NCBI GenBank assembly: GCA_041399085.1
Contig: JAWKTM010000102.1
Span: forward strand, 1-17,285
Direction: 5' to 3'
From: JAWKTM01 sp041399085
GTDB taxonomy: Bacteria > Planctomycetota > Planctomycetia > Pirellulales > Pirellulaceae
Length of the DNA stretch: 17,285 bases
In this document: positions 7,914 through 14,950 of the stretch, in pieces
How the letters are laid out: each line of letters begins with the position of its first letter
How positions within the stretch are numbered: position 1 is the stretch's first letter
Translations under genes and position numbers: made by a program
The notes under the pieces: model-generated
The model's database searches: none
Told to the model about the DNA's origin: nothing
The model's input: only the letters and a program-made list of their open reading frames with translations

Positions 7914-9656
7914 GTGTCGCGAATTGTAAATTGGCTGGCCGTAGGCGGCTTGGTGTTGGCAGGTGTCTTCGGGACGACCGCCGCCGTGGGCCAGGAAGTT
8001 TCCGTGCTGCGAGGCAAGCCCGTCGGTCGGTCCGTGGATCGAATTGGTCGCTTGGAAGAGAATTCGCAAGCCAGCGACGCGGCGCCGTACCAGCTCAGCG
8101 GCAGTTGGGGCAACGCCCGTGTGTTGGTTTCGTCCGCCGATCAAAGCACGTTGGACCAATACCTGGGCCGCCGAGTCGCCGTGCGGGGACATCAACAACG
8201 CCTGGAAGATGGGCGAACCCTGCTCGTGGCCGAGCGCGTGGTGCCGCTGGAACGAACCGTTTCGACAGCCGAAGCCAGCGCCGCGCCGGTGGGCGCGGGA
8301 GTACGCCGCACGGCGCTGCAGGACATCGTGCCCGTTCCCAAAGGAGCGCGGGTCGAGACCCGGCCGGCGGAGACAATCGACTTGCCGCCCGGACGAATTC
8401 CGATGGATGGGGCCATCCAAGGCACGCCGATCATTGTTCCGCCGGGCGAATATGAGCTGGGAAACTATGGATACGATGTGGCCGGCCATTGTCCCGATTG
8501 TGGACGAGTTCCCATGCCTTACGGCGGACAGCCCGGTTGCGGTTCGGGGTGTGGGTCGCCGGAATGGTTTTGGGTGCGAGGTGAATATCTACTGTGGTTC
8601 TATGACGGAATGCGCACGCCGCCCTTGGTCACAACCAGCCCGGCCGGCACCGCCCGGGCCTCGGCGGGCGTCTTAGGGGAACCAGGCACCACGATTCTGT
8701 TCGGCAACGAGCGAATTAACGACGAGTGGGTCTCTGGTTTCCGCATTCGCGGCGGCGGATGGCTCGGCGAAGCCAAGCGATTCGGGATCGAGGGCGAGTA
8801 TTTCTGGTTGGCCGAAGCCAATACAAACTACTCCGCGACATCGACCGGAAACCCCATCTTGGCTCGCCCGTTCTTTGACATGCTTAACGGTCAAGAGACG
8901 GCCGAGCTGGTTGCCTTTCCGAATGTGGTCCAAGGCACCGTTTCGGTCGACGCCAGTACGCAGTTGCAATCCGCCGGATTGTGGGCTCGTATCAACGCTT
9001 GTTGCGCCGACTGGTCGCAACCGATCAATCAATGTGGAGCGCGCAGCGCGGACGGTTATCGTTTGGATTGGGTGTTGGGATATCGATATATGAGATTGAA
9101 CGAGGATTTGGTGATCCGCGAGAATCTCACATCGCTCGACACGGCCAACCCCGGTTCGTTTGTGATTCGCGATACGTTTGATACCGAAAATTCGTTTCAC
9201 GGCGGCGAAGTTGGCACCGTCTACGAACTGCGGCGCGGCCGTTGGATGCTAGAACTGCTGGGTAAGTTGGCTTTGGGCAACAATCGCCAGACGGTTCGCA
9301 TCAGCGGCGAAACGACCGTGAACGAGAACGGCTTCATCACGACCGATCCGGGAGGCATTTTGGCCCAACGCACGAACAGCGGCACGTTCACACGCGATGA
9401 TTTCGCCGTGATACCTCAATTAGGAGCGACTGTCGGTTTTCAGGTCACGCCACGTCTCCGCGCCACCGCTGGATACACGTTTGTGTATTTCAGCAACGTG
9501 GTGCGGCCCGGCGATCAAATCGACCTGGATGTGAATCCGAATCTGTTCCCGCCGGAAGTCAATCCGTTTGTCGGGCCCGAACGTCCTCGCTTCATGTTTC
9601 GCGAGACCGATTTCTGGGCTCAAGGATTCAACGTGGGCGCCGATTTCCGCTTCTAA
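7914..9656 (+). CDS. BBP7-family outer-membrane beta-barrel protein
   Basis: I chose GTG 7914 as the start. GGGAG lies seven bases upstream, and the protein then opens with a clean signal peptide: a basic residue at position 3, a hydrophobic core at 8-24 and a likely cut near residue 24-26 (AAVG/QE). The frame is open back to a TTG at 7851, but that has no ribosome-binding site. The product is 580 residues. Residues ~58-105 (GNARVLVSS, YLGRRVAVRGHQQ) look like a small OB-like beta domain. A cysteine-rich linker follows (C193, C196, C209, C213). From W218 the BBP7 (DUF1551) pattern runs to the end: EYLLWFYDGMRTPPLVTTSP, GIEGEYFWL, LGYRYMRLNEDL, GKLALGNN, RATAGYTFVYFSNVVRPGDQ, RETDFWAQG. The last residue is Phe, as is usual for outer-membrane barrels. 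The family is largely confined to planctomycetes and its cargo is unknown. Confidence 0.93.
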   Translation: MSRIVNWLAVGGLVLAGVFGTTAAVGQEVSVLRGKPVGRSVDRIGRLEENSQASDAAPYQLSGSWGNARVLVSSADQSTLDQYLGRRVAVRGHQQRLEDGRTLLVAERVVPLERTVSTAEASAAPVGAGVRRTALQDIVPVPKGARVETRPAETIDLPPGRIPMDGAIQGTPIIVPPGEYELGNYGYDVAGHCPDCGRVPMPYGGQPGCGSGCGSPEWFWVRGEYLLWFYDGMRTPPLVTTSPAGTARASAGVLGEPGTTILFGNERINDEWVSGFRIRGGGWLGEAKRFGIEGEYFWLAEANTNYSATSTGNPILARPFFDMLNGQETAELVAFPNVVQGTVSVDASTQLQSAGLWARINACCADWSQPINQCGARSADGYRLDWVLGYRYMRLNEDLVIRENLTSLDTANPGSFVIRDTFDTENSFHGGEVGTVYELRRGRWMLELLGKLALGNNRQTVRISGETTVNENGFITTDPGGILAQRTNSGTFTRDDFAVIPQLGATVGFQVTPRLRATAGYTFVYFSNVVRPGDQIDLDVNPNLFPPEVNPFVGPERPRFMFRETDFWAQGFNVGADFRF

Positions 9657-9661
9657 TGAAA

Positions 9662-9761
9662 ACTCCCATAAGATAGCGCCCTCGGCGCTGCCGAGTCGAA
9701 TGGCCGCGCCAGGTCACTTCTCCCGTTTCTGTGCCCGTGGCTATGCCTGAGGTATGGGAGT
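9662..9761 (+). other. 100-base inverted-repeat element with internal hairpins, 3' of the BBP7 gene
   Basis: ACTCCCATA (9662-9670) is exactly complementary to TATGGGAGT (9753-9761). Just inside, ATAGC (9673-9677) can pair with GCTAT (9740-9744), so the two arms form a 9 + 5 base-pair stem. Within it lie two overlapping perfect hairpins: AGCGCC-CTC-GGCGCT (9675-9689) and CTCGGC-GCT-GCCGAG (9681-9695). They share bases and cannot form together. No T-run follows, so this is not a classic intrinsic terminator. It starts six bases after the BBP7 stop. It could be a 3'-UTR structure or a small non-coding repeat element; I saw no clear target-site duplication. Confidence 0.5.
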
Positions 9762-9909
9762 ATTGATTAGGGGGATTTCTCGTTTCGTTGTGCTGTCAAC
9801 GATCACACGGTTGGCCGTAGAAACGGTTTCGGCGGTAATGTTATCGTAACCGATCAAGTGCCGAGTCGCCCTGGCATTCTGTCCCTGTTTTTACTGTGTG
9901 TGGCGCTCA
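9762..9909. other. Gene-free spacer before the sensor kinase; nothing firm recognised
   Basis: Together with its flanks this is part of a 334-base stretch without a gene (9657-9990). I see no convincing open frame, tRNA or promoter here. A weak pair, TTGGCC at 9811 and TAATGT at 9836, has a 19-base spacer and is not persuasive. GTTATCGTAAC (9840-9850) is a short inverted repeat. Confidence 0.4.
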
Positions 9910-9984
9910 GCCCCTGTCGATGACGTGAGCGGGATTGCCGTGCCCGCGCGATGTCGCGATGCACGGCACAGAGCGGACAGGGGC
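9910..9984 (+). promoter_or_regulatory. Nested hairpin that pairs the Shine-Dalgarno site of the sensor kinase gene
   Basis: There are three stacked inverted repeats. GCCCCTGTC (9910-9918) pairs with GACAGGGGC (9976-9984), TGCCGTGC (9936-9943) with GCACGGCA (9961-9968), and CGCGA (9947-9951) with TCGCG (9954-9958). All three are perfect. The right arm of the outer stem contains AGGGG (9979-9983), seven bases before the preferred GTG start at 9991. If this RNA folds as drawn, the ribosome-binding site is hidden. That arrangement is typical of translational control by a ligand, protein or temperature; which of these applies cannot be told from the sequence. Confidence 0.5.
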
Positions 9985-9990
9985 AGCGTA

Positions 9991-11271
9991 GTGACATATC
10001 GGTCCATTGACAGCGAGCGGTATTCCATTTGGTTGGGGCAGGTTCTTGCGCTTGCGGCGGCATATACCTTGGCGGGTCGTTTGGCGTTGCTGTTGGCCAT
10101 ACCGCCCGGTTACGCCTCGGCCGTTTGGCCTGCCGCCGGAATCGCGTTGGCGGCTGTGCTGTTGTACGGAAATCGCTTGTGGCCCGGTATTCTGCTGGGG
10201 TCGTTCTGTGTTAATGCGATTACCGCTTGGCAACACGGGCCCAGTTGGTGGTCGATGGGGACGGCGGCCGCGATCGGAGTCGGAGCGAGTTTCCAAGCCC
10301 TCGCGGGCGCTGGGCTTATTCGGCGATTCGTGGGATTTCCCACCTCATTGAATCGAGAAAGTGAGATCGCCAAGTTTCTTTTGCTAGGAGGCCCCGTCAG
10401 TTGCGTGGTAGGAGCCACCTGCGGAGCGGCCGTATTGTTATGTGGCACGATTCCACCCTCGCGATTTCTGTTCAGTTGGTTCACATGGTGGGTCGGAGAT
10501 ACCGTCGGCGTCCTGATCTTTACGCCGCTCATACTGACGTTTCTCGCCCTGCCACGTTCGGCCTGGACGAAACGCCGATTTACCGTGGGGGCGCCGTTGG
10601 TCGTGACCTTCGCGGTCACGGTCTTATTTTTCGTGATCGCTCGCCATTGGGATCAGAAGCGCGGCGAACAAGCATTTCGGCAACAAGCTCATGTCGTGGT
10701 AAGCGCTATTCGTGAAAAGTGCCAGGTGCCGTTGGAATCGGTTCTCTGTCTGCAAAATTTCTATCATGGTTCCGAGAATATAACTCGCGACGAGTTTCAC
10801 ACAGTGGTAGGCGCGATGTTGCAGCGTCACCCTGGAATGCAAGCGTTGGAGTGGGTCGAACGAGTACCGCGGGACTCGCGGACCGACTACGAGCGCCATC
10901 AATCCGCGGAACTGTCGTCGCCATACCATATTACCGAGCGGGATTCCCAAAGCCGGATGACATTGGCAACCGTTCGCGACGAATACTTTCCGGTCCGGTA
11001 CTTGGCGCCCTTGGAAGGCAATGAGCGAGCTCTAGGATACGATTTAGGATCTAGCCCCGTTCGTCTGGCGGCATTGAGATTGGCATGTGATACGGGCGAG
11101 GCGGTTGCGTCGGGCCGTTTGGTGTTGGTTCAGGAAGAGCACCATCGGAGCGGCATCATCATCTTCGCGCCGGTCTATCGAACGGGGCACTCAGGCGGCC
11201 ACGGCGGAAGAGCGCCGCCGCGAACTAGTAGGGTTTACCTTGGGTGTTTTTCGTGTCGAGGACATTATTGA
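9991..11271 (+). CDS. MASE1-CHASE hybrid sensor kinase, N-terminal sensor part (frameshifted)
   Basis: GTG 9991 is preferred as the start: AGGGG lies seven bases upstream, and the protein goes straight into the first membrane segment. The open frame extends back to GTG 9898, but those residues look non-coding and overlap the hairpin. Residues ~15-215 form a MASE1 membrane sensor of several helices, with the typical PGYASAVWPAAGIALA and WFTWWVGDTVGVLIFTPL. A CHASE extracellular sensor domain follows from ~235 (QALEWVERVPRDSR, ALGYDLGSSPVRLAALR, SGRLVLVQE). Homology holds to VYRTG at residue 399 (11187). The frame then drifts into unrelated sequence and stops at 11269-11271. Removing one base in GGGGC (11184-11188) restores the reading into the next fragment. 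The ligand of either sensor domain is unknown. Confidence 0.87.
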   Translation: MTYRSIDSERYSIWLGQVLALAAAYTLAGRLALLLAIPPGYASAVWPAAGIALAAVLLYGNRLWPGILLGSFCVNAITAWQHGPSWWSMGTAAAIGVGASFQALAGAGLIRRFVGFPTSLNRESEIAKFLLLGGPVSCVVGATCGAAVLLCGTIPPSRFLFSWFTWWVGDTVGVLIFTPLILTFLALPRSAWTKRRFTVGAPLVVTFAVTVLFFVIARHWDQKRGEQAFRQQAHVVVSAIREKCQVPLESVLCLQNFYHGSENITRDEFHTVVGAMLQRHPGMQALEWVERVPRDSRTDYERHQSAELSSPYHITERDSQSRMTLATVRDEYFPVRYLAPLEGNERALGYDLGSSPVRLAALRLACDTGEAVASGRLVLVQEEHHRSGIIIFAPVYRTGHSGGHGGRAPPRTSRVYLGCFSCRGHY

Positions 11272-12919
11272 CGCGGCGGTCAGCGACTTAGGAATCAATG
11301 GTTTGCGAGTTCAGTTGGTTGATGTCACAAGCGAGGGTGATCCCACGTCGTTAGGCGTATGCTCTTTGACAGAGCGGGGGACGCGGTGGATCGATGGGAG
11401 GGCGGAACTTGGCAAGTCGGAAGGCCCCACGCACGCGGCGACTTTTGAATTTGCCAAACGCATCTGGAAAGTGGAAGTCGCGTGCGGGCCGGAGTTCGCG
11501 GATGCGGCGAGGCCCTTCCAAGTGTGGTGTGTGTTAGCCGGTGGGCTGATGTTGGTTAGCACCATTGGCGGCTTTCTCTTGATTCTGACCGGTCGCACGG
11601 CCCAAATAGAAGCTTTGGTAGACGAGCGGACGGCGAAGCTGAAGAACGCCAATGTGCGTTTGCAGCATCTGACGTTGCAGGCCGAATCCGCAAGCCGCGC
11701 CAAGAGCGAATTCCTAGCGAACATGAGTCATGAGATTCGGACTCCCATGACGGCCATTTTGGGGTTCACGGATCTTCTGCGAGAAGACGGGGACGCCGCG
11801 TATGGGGCGGACGAACGCAAGGCCGCGATTGCCACGATCCAGCGAAATGGACAATATCTATTAGATTTGATCAATGATATTTTGGACTTATCCAAGGTCG
11901 AGGCGGGCAAATTACAGGTGGAACGGATTGTTTGTTCGCCGACCAAACTGTTGTCGGATGTCCTGGATCTAATGTCCGTCCGCGCGCAGGCGAAAGGGTT
12001 GACACTAAGTGTGGAGTTCGATTCGCAACTGCCGGCCCAGATTGAAACCGATCCGACTCGGCTGCGCCAGATTCTGATCAATCTGATTGGCAACGCGATC
12101 AAATTTACCGAGGCCGGCGCGGTTCGGATCGTGGCCTCAATGGAATCGCGCGACGATGAGTCGGGCGACCGTTCGATGCCGCTGCTACGCATCGCCGTGA
12201 TCGACCAAGGGATCGGTATGACCGCCGCGGAAGTGGGCAGGCTGTTTCAGCCGTTCAGCCAAGCGGATAGTTCGACGACGCGGAAGTTCGGCGGCACGGG
12301 CTTGGGGTTGACGATCAGCAAACGTTTTGCGGAGATGCTGGGCGGAGACATTCAAGTGAGAAGCACGCCGGGGCGCGGCAGCACATTCGCCGTGACGATT
12401 GCAGCCCGTGGTTTGCATGACGCGAACGCTCTGCGCGACGGGCAGAACACGGGCAACGGCGGGAACTCCGTGGTCGTTGGATCTGATGCAGCCAGTCCGC
12501 CGGAGCCAGCGGAATCGCTTGACTGCCGCATCTTGTTAGCCGAAGACGGGCCGGACAATCAACGGCTGATTTCCTTCGTGTTGCGAAAAGCCGGCGCGGA
12601 GGTGACTTTGGCCGACAATGGGCAAATCGCGTTGGAGATGGCGCTTGCGGCCGTGGCCGACAACCGGCCGTTCGACGTGATTCTGATGGACATGCAGATG
12701 CCGGTGATGGACGGCTATCAGGCCACGGGGCGTTTGCGAGACGCGGATTATCGAGGGCCGATCATCGCGTTGACCGCGCATGCGATGCGGTCGGATCGCC
12801 AACGGTGTCTGCAAGCCGGTTGTGACGACTACACCACCAAGCCAATCGACCGGCGTTTGTTGGTGAATCTCGTGGCGACCTGGGCTCGTCAAGGGCATGC
12901 AGCGGCAGCGCGGGTTTAG
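11189..12919 (+). CDS. Hybrid histidine kinase, catalytic part with receiver domain (continues the MASE1-CHASE fragment)
   Basis: Numbering follows the restored 975-residue protein. Residues 400-500 finish the CHASE domain (ELVGFTLGVFRVEDIIDA). A membrane helix lies at ~509-534, then a coiled linker at ~538-575. HisKA carries the phospho-acceptor His580 (SHEIRTPM; codon 11729-11731). The ATPase domain shows its N box (NLIGNAIKFTEAG, ~697) and glycine boxes DQGIGM and GTGLGLTISKR (~768). A receiver domain (~846-965) has the acidic pair AED and phospho-acceptor Asp900 in LMDMQMPVMDG (codon 12689-12691), plus ALTAHAM and a TKP lysine. All key residues for kinase and receiver function are present. 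It is an orphan: no separate response regulator or phosphotransfer protein lies nearby. This open frame runs back to a GTG at 11087, but the sequence before 11189 is not kinase-like. Confidence 0.9.
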   Translation, partial: TQAATAEERRRELVGFTLGVFRVEDIIDAAVSDLGINGLRVQLVDVTSEGDPTSLGVCSLTERGTRWIDGRAELGKSEGPTHAATFEFAKRIWKVEVACGPEFADAARPFQVWCVLAGGLMLVSTIGGFLLILTGRTAQIEALVDERTAKLKNANVRLQHLTLQAESASRAKSEFLANMSHEIRTPMTAILGFTDLLREDGDAAYGADERKAAIATIQRNGQYLLDLINDILDLSKVEAGKLQVERIVCSPTKLLSDVLDLMSVRAQAKGLTLSVEFDSQLPAQIETDPTRLRQILINLIGNAIKFTEAGAVRIVASMESRDDESGDRSMPLLRIAVIDQGIGMTAAEVGRLFQPFSQADSSTTRKFGGTGLGLTISKRFAEMLGGDIQVRSTPGRGSTFAVTIAARGLHDANALRDGQNTGNGGNSVVVGSDAASPPEPAESLDCRILLAEDGPDNQRLISFVLRKAGAEVTLADNGQIALEMALAAVADNRPFDVILMDMQMPVMDGYQATGRLRDADYRGPIIALTAHAMRSDRQRCLQAGCDDYTTKPIDRRLLVNLVATWARQGHAAAARV

Positions 12920-12921
12920 GG

Positions 12922-12955
12922 TCGAGCACGGTCCGTGCCGATTGACCGATCTTTT
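12922..12955 (+). terminator. Weak candidate terminator after the sensor kinase
   Basis: GCACG-GTC-CGTGC (12926-12938) forms a five-base-pair hairpin, extended by TCG (12922-12924) and CGA (12939-12941) across a bulged A. The nearest T-run (CTTTT, 12951-12955) is ten or more bases downstream, further than usual for an intrinsic terminator. It overlaps the candidate rpsB -35 box. Confidence 0.25.
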
Positions 12956-12970
12956 GGTGATTGATAGAGT
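12942..12970 (+). promoter_or_regulatory. Candidate promoter of rpsB
   Basis: TTGACC (12942-12947; five of six bases match TTGACA) is separated by 17 bases from TAGAGT (12965-12970; four of six match TATAAT). A start near 12977 would give rpsB a leader of about 230 bases, which contains the two hairpins listed separately. Judged by eye only. Confidence 0.35.
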
Positions 12971-12998
12971 TATCGCCTTGCGACGCGGGCAACTCACG

Positions 12999-13013
12999 CA
13001 CGGAATCTCCGTG
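12999..13013 (+). other. Hairpin in the rpsB leader (upstream)
   Basis: CACGGA-ATC-TCCGTG is a perfect six-base-pair stem with a three-base loop, overlapping the palindrome GTGATCAC (13011-13018). No T-run follows, so termination is unlikely. It may be part of a structured leader. Confidence 0.4.
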
Positions 13014-13150
13014 ATCACATCACGCTAGGGTCTTCCGTGGGGGTTGCGTTTCGCGTTGCGTCAGGCGCCGAAGTTGTTGCGGCGTAATGATTTACCGTCT
13101 CATTTTTCACGACGCCGGGAAGGTCGAAGGCGCGAGCCTGTGGTTGTCGG

Positions 13151-13167
13151 CGGACAGTGGTTGTCCG
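13151..13167 (+). promoter_or_regulatory. Hairpin in the rpsB leader, 26 bases before the ribosome-binding site
   Basis: CGGACA-GTGGT-TGTCCG is a perfect six-base-pair stem with a five-base loop. Flanking TCG (13147-13149) and CGA (13169-13171) could extend it across one mismatch. The Shine-Dalgarno AGGAG is at 13194-13198. Ribosomal protein S2 controls its own mRNA in several bacteria, so a leader element is plausible here, but I do not recognise a known S2-leader consensus. Confidence 0.35.
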
Positions 13168-13207
13168 ACGAAGCCATGCACCGATGGCGTACCAGGAGAG
13201 TTTGTCG

Positions 13208-13969
13208 ATGCCGAATCCGATTGTGCAAGAGTTGATTGAAGCCGGCGTTCACTACGGTCACCGAGCCAGCCGCTGGAACCCGAAAATGGCGCCGTACATC
13301 TACGGCCGCAAAGCGCTGATTCACATTATTGACATCCGCGAGACGGTTCGCGGGTTGTTGCGAGCGAAAAAATATTTGAGCCAAGTTTCGGCGGGCGGCA
13401 GCTTGGTGCTGTTTGTCGGCACCAAGCGTCAGGCTTCGGCCGCGATCGAACGCGAGTCGTTGCGAGCCGGAATGCCGTTCGTCAGCGAGCGGTGGTTGGG
13501 CGGCACTTTGACGAATTTCCGCACGATTCGCAGTCGGCTGGGGCGTTTGGAAGAATTGGAAGCGATGCGCAGCGGCGAAGAGCTGTCGATGTACTCGAAA
13601 AAGATGCAGTCGGCGCTGAATCGCGAGTATCGCAAGATGTATCGCAACTTGAATGGTTTGCGAACCCTGAACCGAATGCCCGAATGCCTTGTCATTATCG
13701 ATCCCAAGAAGGAAAAGAACGCGGTCCGCGAGGCTCGCAGCTTGGGCATCACCACGATCGCCTTGATCGATACGGATTGCGATCCCGACTTGGTGGATCT
13801 GCCGATTCCGGGCAACGACGACGGTATTCGCTCGATCGACCTGATCGCCCGCGAATTGGCCGATGGCGTGCTGGAAGGCAAATCGCAATTGGGTGGCGTC
13901 GAAAAGCAACATGCCGATTCGGCCGCAATGGATGCCGAAGCACAGGCCAAGGCCGAAGCCGTTTCCTAG
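13208..13969 (+). CDS. rpsB: 30S ribosomal protein S2
   Basis: The product is 253 residues, a normal length for S2. ATG 13208 is preceded by AGGAG (13194-13198, nine-base gap). The open frame extends further upstream, but those residues are not S2-like. Diagnostic stretches are ELIEAGVHYGHRASRWNPKM near the N-terminus, YIYGRKALIHIIDI, FVGTKRQA (~72-79), RWLGGTLTNFRTIR (~94-107), PECLVIIDPKKEKNAVREA and IALIDTDCDPDLVDLPIPGNDD (~173-194). The C-terminal tail is rich in Ala and Glu. The protein sits on the 30S subunit and is needed for S1 binding and translation initiation. tsf follows 91 bases downstream in the usual rpsB-tsf order. Confidence 0.98.
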   Translation: MPNPIVQELIEAGVHYGHRASRWNPKMAPYIYGRKALIHIIDIRETVRGLLRAKKYLSQVSAGGSLVLFVGTKRQASAAIERESLRAGMPFVSERWLGGTLTNFRTIRSRLGRLEELEAMRSGEELSMYSKKMQSALNREYRKMYRNLNGLRTLNRMPECLVIIDPKKEKNAVREARSLGITTIALIDTDCDPDLVDLPIPGNDDGIRSIDLIARELADGVLEGKSQLGGVEKQHADSAAMDAEAQAKAEAVS

Positions 13970-14008
13970 CGGATGGGGCTTGTCGCGGAATCCGATTCGT
14001 ACATTCAA

Positions 14009-14024
14009 TCCGGTCGCGACCGGA
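14009..14024. repeat. Perfect 16-base palindrome in the rpsB-tsf gap
   Basis: TCCGGTCGCGACCGGA reads the same on both strands. It lies 22 bases before the tsf Shine-Dalgarno site (GGAGGAGA from 14046) and 40 bases after the rpsB stop. No T-run follows. It could be a partial attenuator or RNA-processing site setting the S2:EF-Ts ratio, or a DNA-binding site. Confidence 0.5.
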
Positions 14025-14060
14025 ATCCAAGATACTCGCAAATACGGAGGAGAAACTTCC

Positions 14061-14894
14061 ATGGCAGATATTTCCGCTGCCCAAGTACGTGCGTTCCGTG
14101 AGCGCACTGGTTTACCGTTGATGGATTGCAAACGAGCTTTGGAAGCCACTGGCGGCGACGAGGACGCGGCCATCGAGCAGCTACGCCGCGAGGGCGAGAA
14201 GCTGGCCGAGCGGCGGGGCGACCGCGAAACGACATTCGGTCGATTCGGCCTTTGCATCGGTTTGGACAAGTCGGCCGGCGCGATCGTCGAGCTGAAATGC
14301 GAAAGCGCGCCGGTCACTCAGAACGGCGAGTTCATCCAGTTGGCCAACGACATGGCCGGAGCGCTGGCCGCCAGTGGCGGAGTAGCGTCGGTCGACGAGT
14401 TGTTGGCTTTGCCGTCGCCGAGTAAGCCGGGCCAAACGCTGGGCGATCAGCGTTCGGAGCTTTTCAACCGCATTCGCGAAGTGTTCAACGTTGGGCGTTT
14501 CGCTCGCGTGGAAGGCGCCACGGGCGGATACAGCCACAACGCCACGACGGTTTCCGGCGTGTTGCTGGTGGTCGAAGGCGGTTCGGATCAAGCCGCCAAG
14601 GATGTGTCGATGCACGTCGCGGCCTGCAACCCAGTTGCGTTGTCGAAAGAAGAGATCGACCCGGCGGTCGTCGAGAAGGAACGCGAGATTTTGCGAGCCG
14701 CCGCGTTGAACGAAGGCAAGCCGGAGAACATCGTCGACAAGATGGTCGAAGGCCGGCTGCGAAGCTTCTTTGCCGAGAAGGCCTTGCTGGAGCAACCGTT
14801 CGTGAAGGATAACGCGATGACGGTCGCCAAATACGCGGACGACAACGGGATGAAGATTAAGCAATTCATTCATTGGGAATTGGGCCGCGAATAA
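14061..14894 (+). CDS. tsf: Translation elongation factor Ts
   Basis: The product is 277 residues, close to the usual length of about 280. ATG 14061 follows a strong GGAGGAGA. In-frame upstream codons back to 13863 overlap rpsB and do not look like EF-Ts. The N-terminal UBA-like domain shows ISAAQVRAFRERTGLPLMDC and KRALEATGGDEDAAIEQLR. The core dimerisation/EF-Tu-binding region has the hallmark HVAACNPVAL (~191-200), then LLEQPFVKD and VAKYADDNG near the end. EF-Ts recycles EF-Tu-GDP to EF-Tu-GTP in the cytoplasm. The gene is the last of its transcription unit, because a strong terminator follows 19 bases after its stop. Confidence 0.98.
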   Translation: MADISAAQVRAFRERTGLPLMDCKRALEATGGDEDAAIEQLRREGEKLAERRGDRETTFGRFGLCIGLDKSAGAIVELKCESAPVTQNGEFIQLANDMAGALAASGGVASVDELLALPSPSKPGQTLGDQRSELFNRIREVFNVGRFARVEGATGGYSHNATTVSGVLLVVEGGSDQAAKDVSMHVAACNPVALSKEEIDPAVVEKEREILRAAALNEGKPENIVDKMVEGRLRSFFAEKALLEQPFVKDNAMTVAKYADDNGMKIKQFIHWELGRE

Positions 14895-14913
14895 ATTTCG
14901 CCGCCGTTCGACG

Positions 14914-14943
14914 AAGCCTCGGAGACCATCCGAGGCTTTTTTT
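14914..14943 (+). terminator. Strong intrinsic terminator after tsf
   Basis: AGCCTCGGA (14915-14923) pairs perfectly with TCCGAGGCT (14929-14937) around a five-base GACCA loop. One further A-T pair closes the base, and a run of seven T follows (14937-14943). This is a textbook Rho-independent terminator and it separates rpsB-tsf from pyrH. Confidence 0.95.
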
Positions 14944-14950
14944 GTAGACT

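Noticed and set aside
9898..9990. GTG 9898 as the start of the sensor kinase gene.
   Set aside because: The extra 31 residues are polar and unlike the family, the stretch is dominated by the nested inverted repeat, and GTG 9991 has a good Shine-Dalgarno. If homologues did start upstream, the hairpin finding would weaken.
13863..14060. Upstream in-frame extension of tsf overlapping rpsB.
   Set aside because: The sequence is an out-of-frame shadow of the rpsB 3' end. EF-Ts homology and a strong Shine-Dalgarno begin at 14061.
14922..14950. Promoter for pyrH with TAGACT (14945-14950) as -10 box.
   Set aside because: Its -35 position falls in the tsf terminator and has no match to TTGACA.
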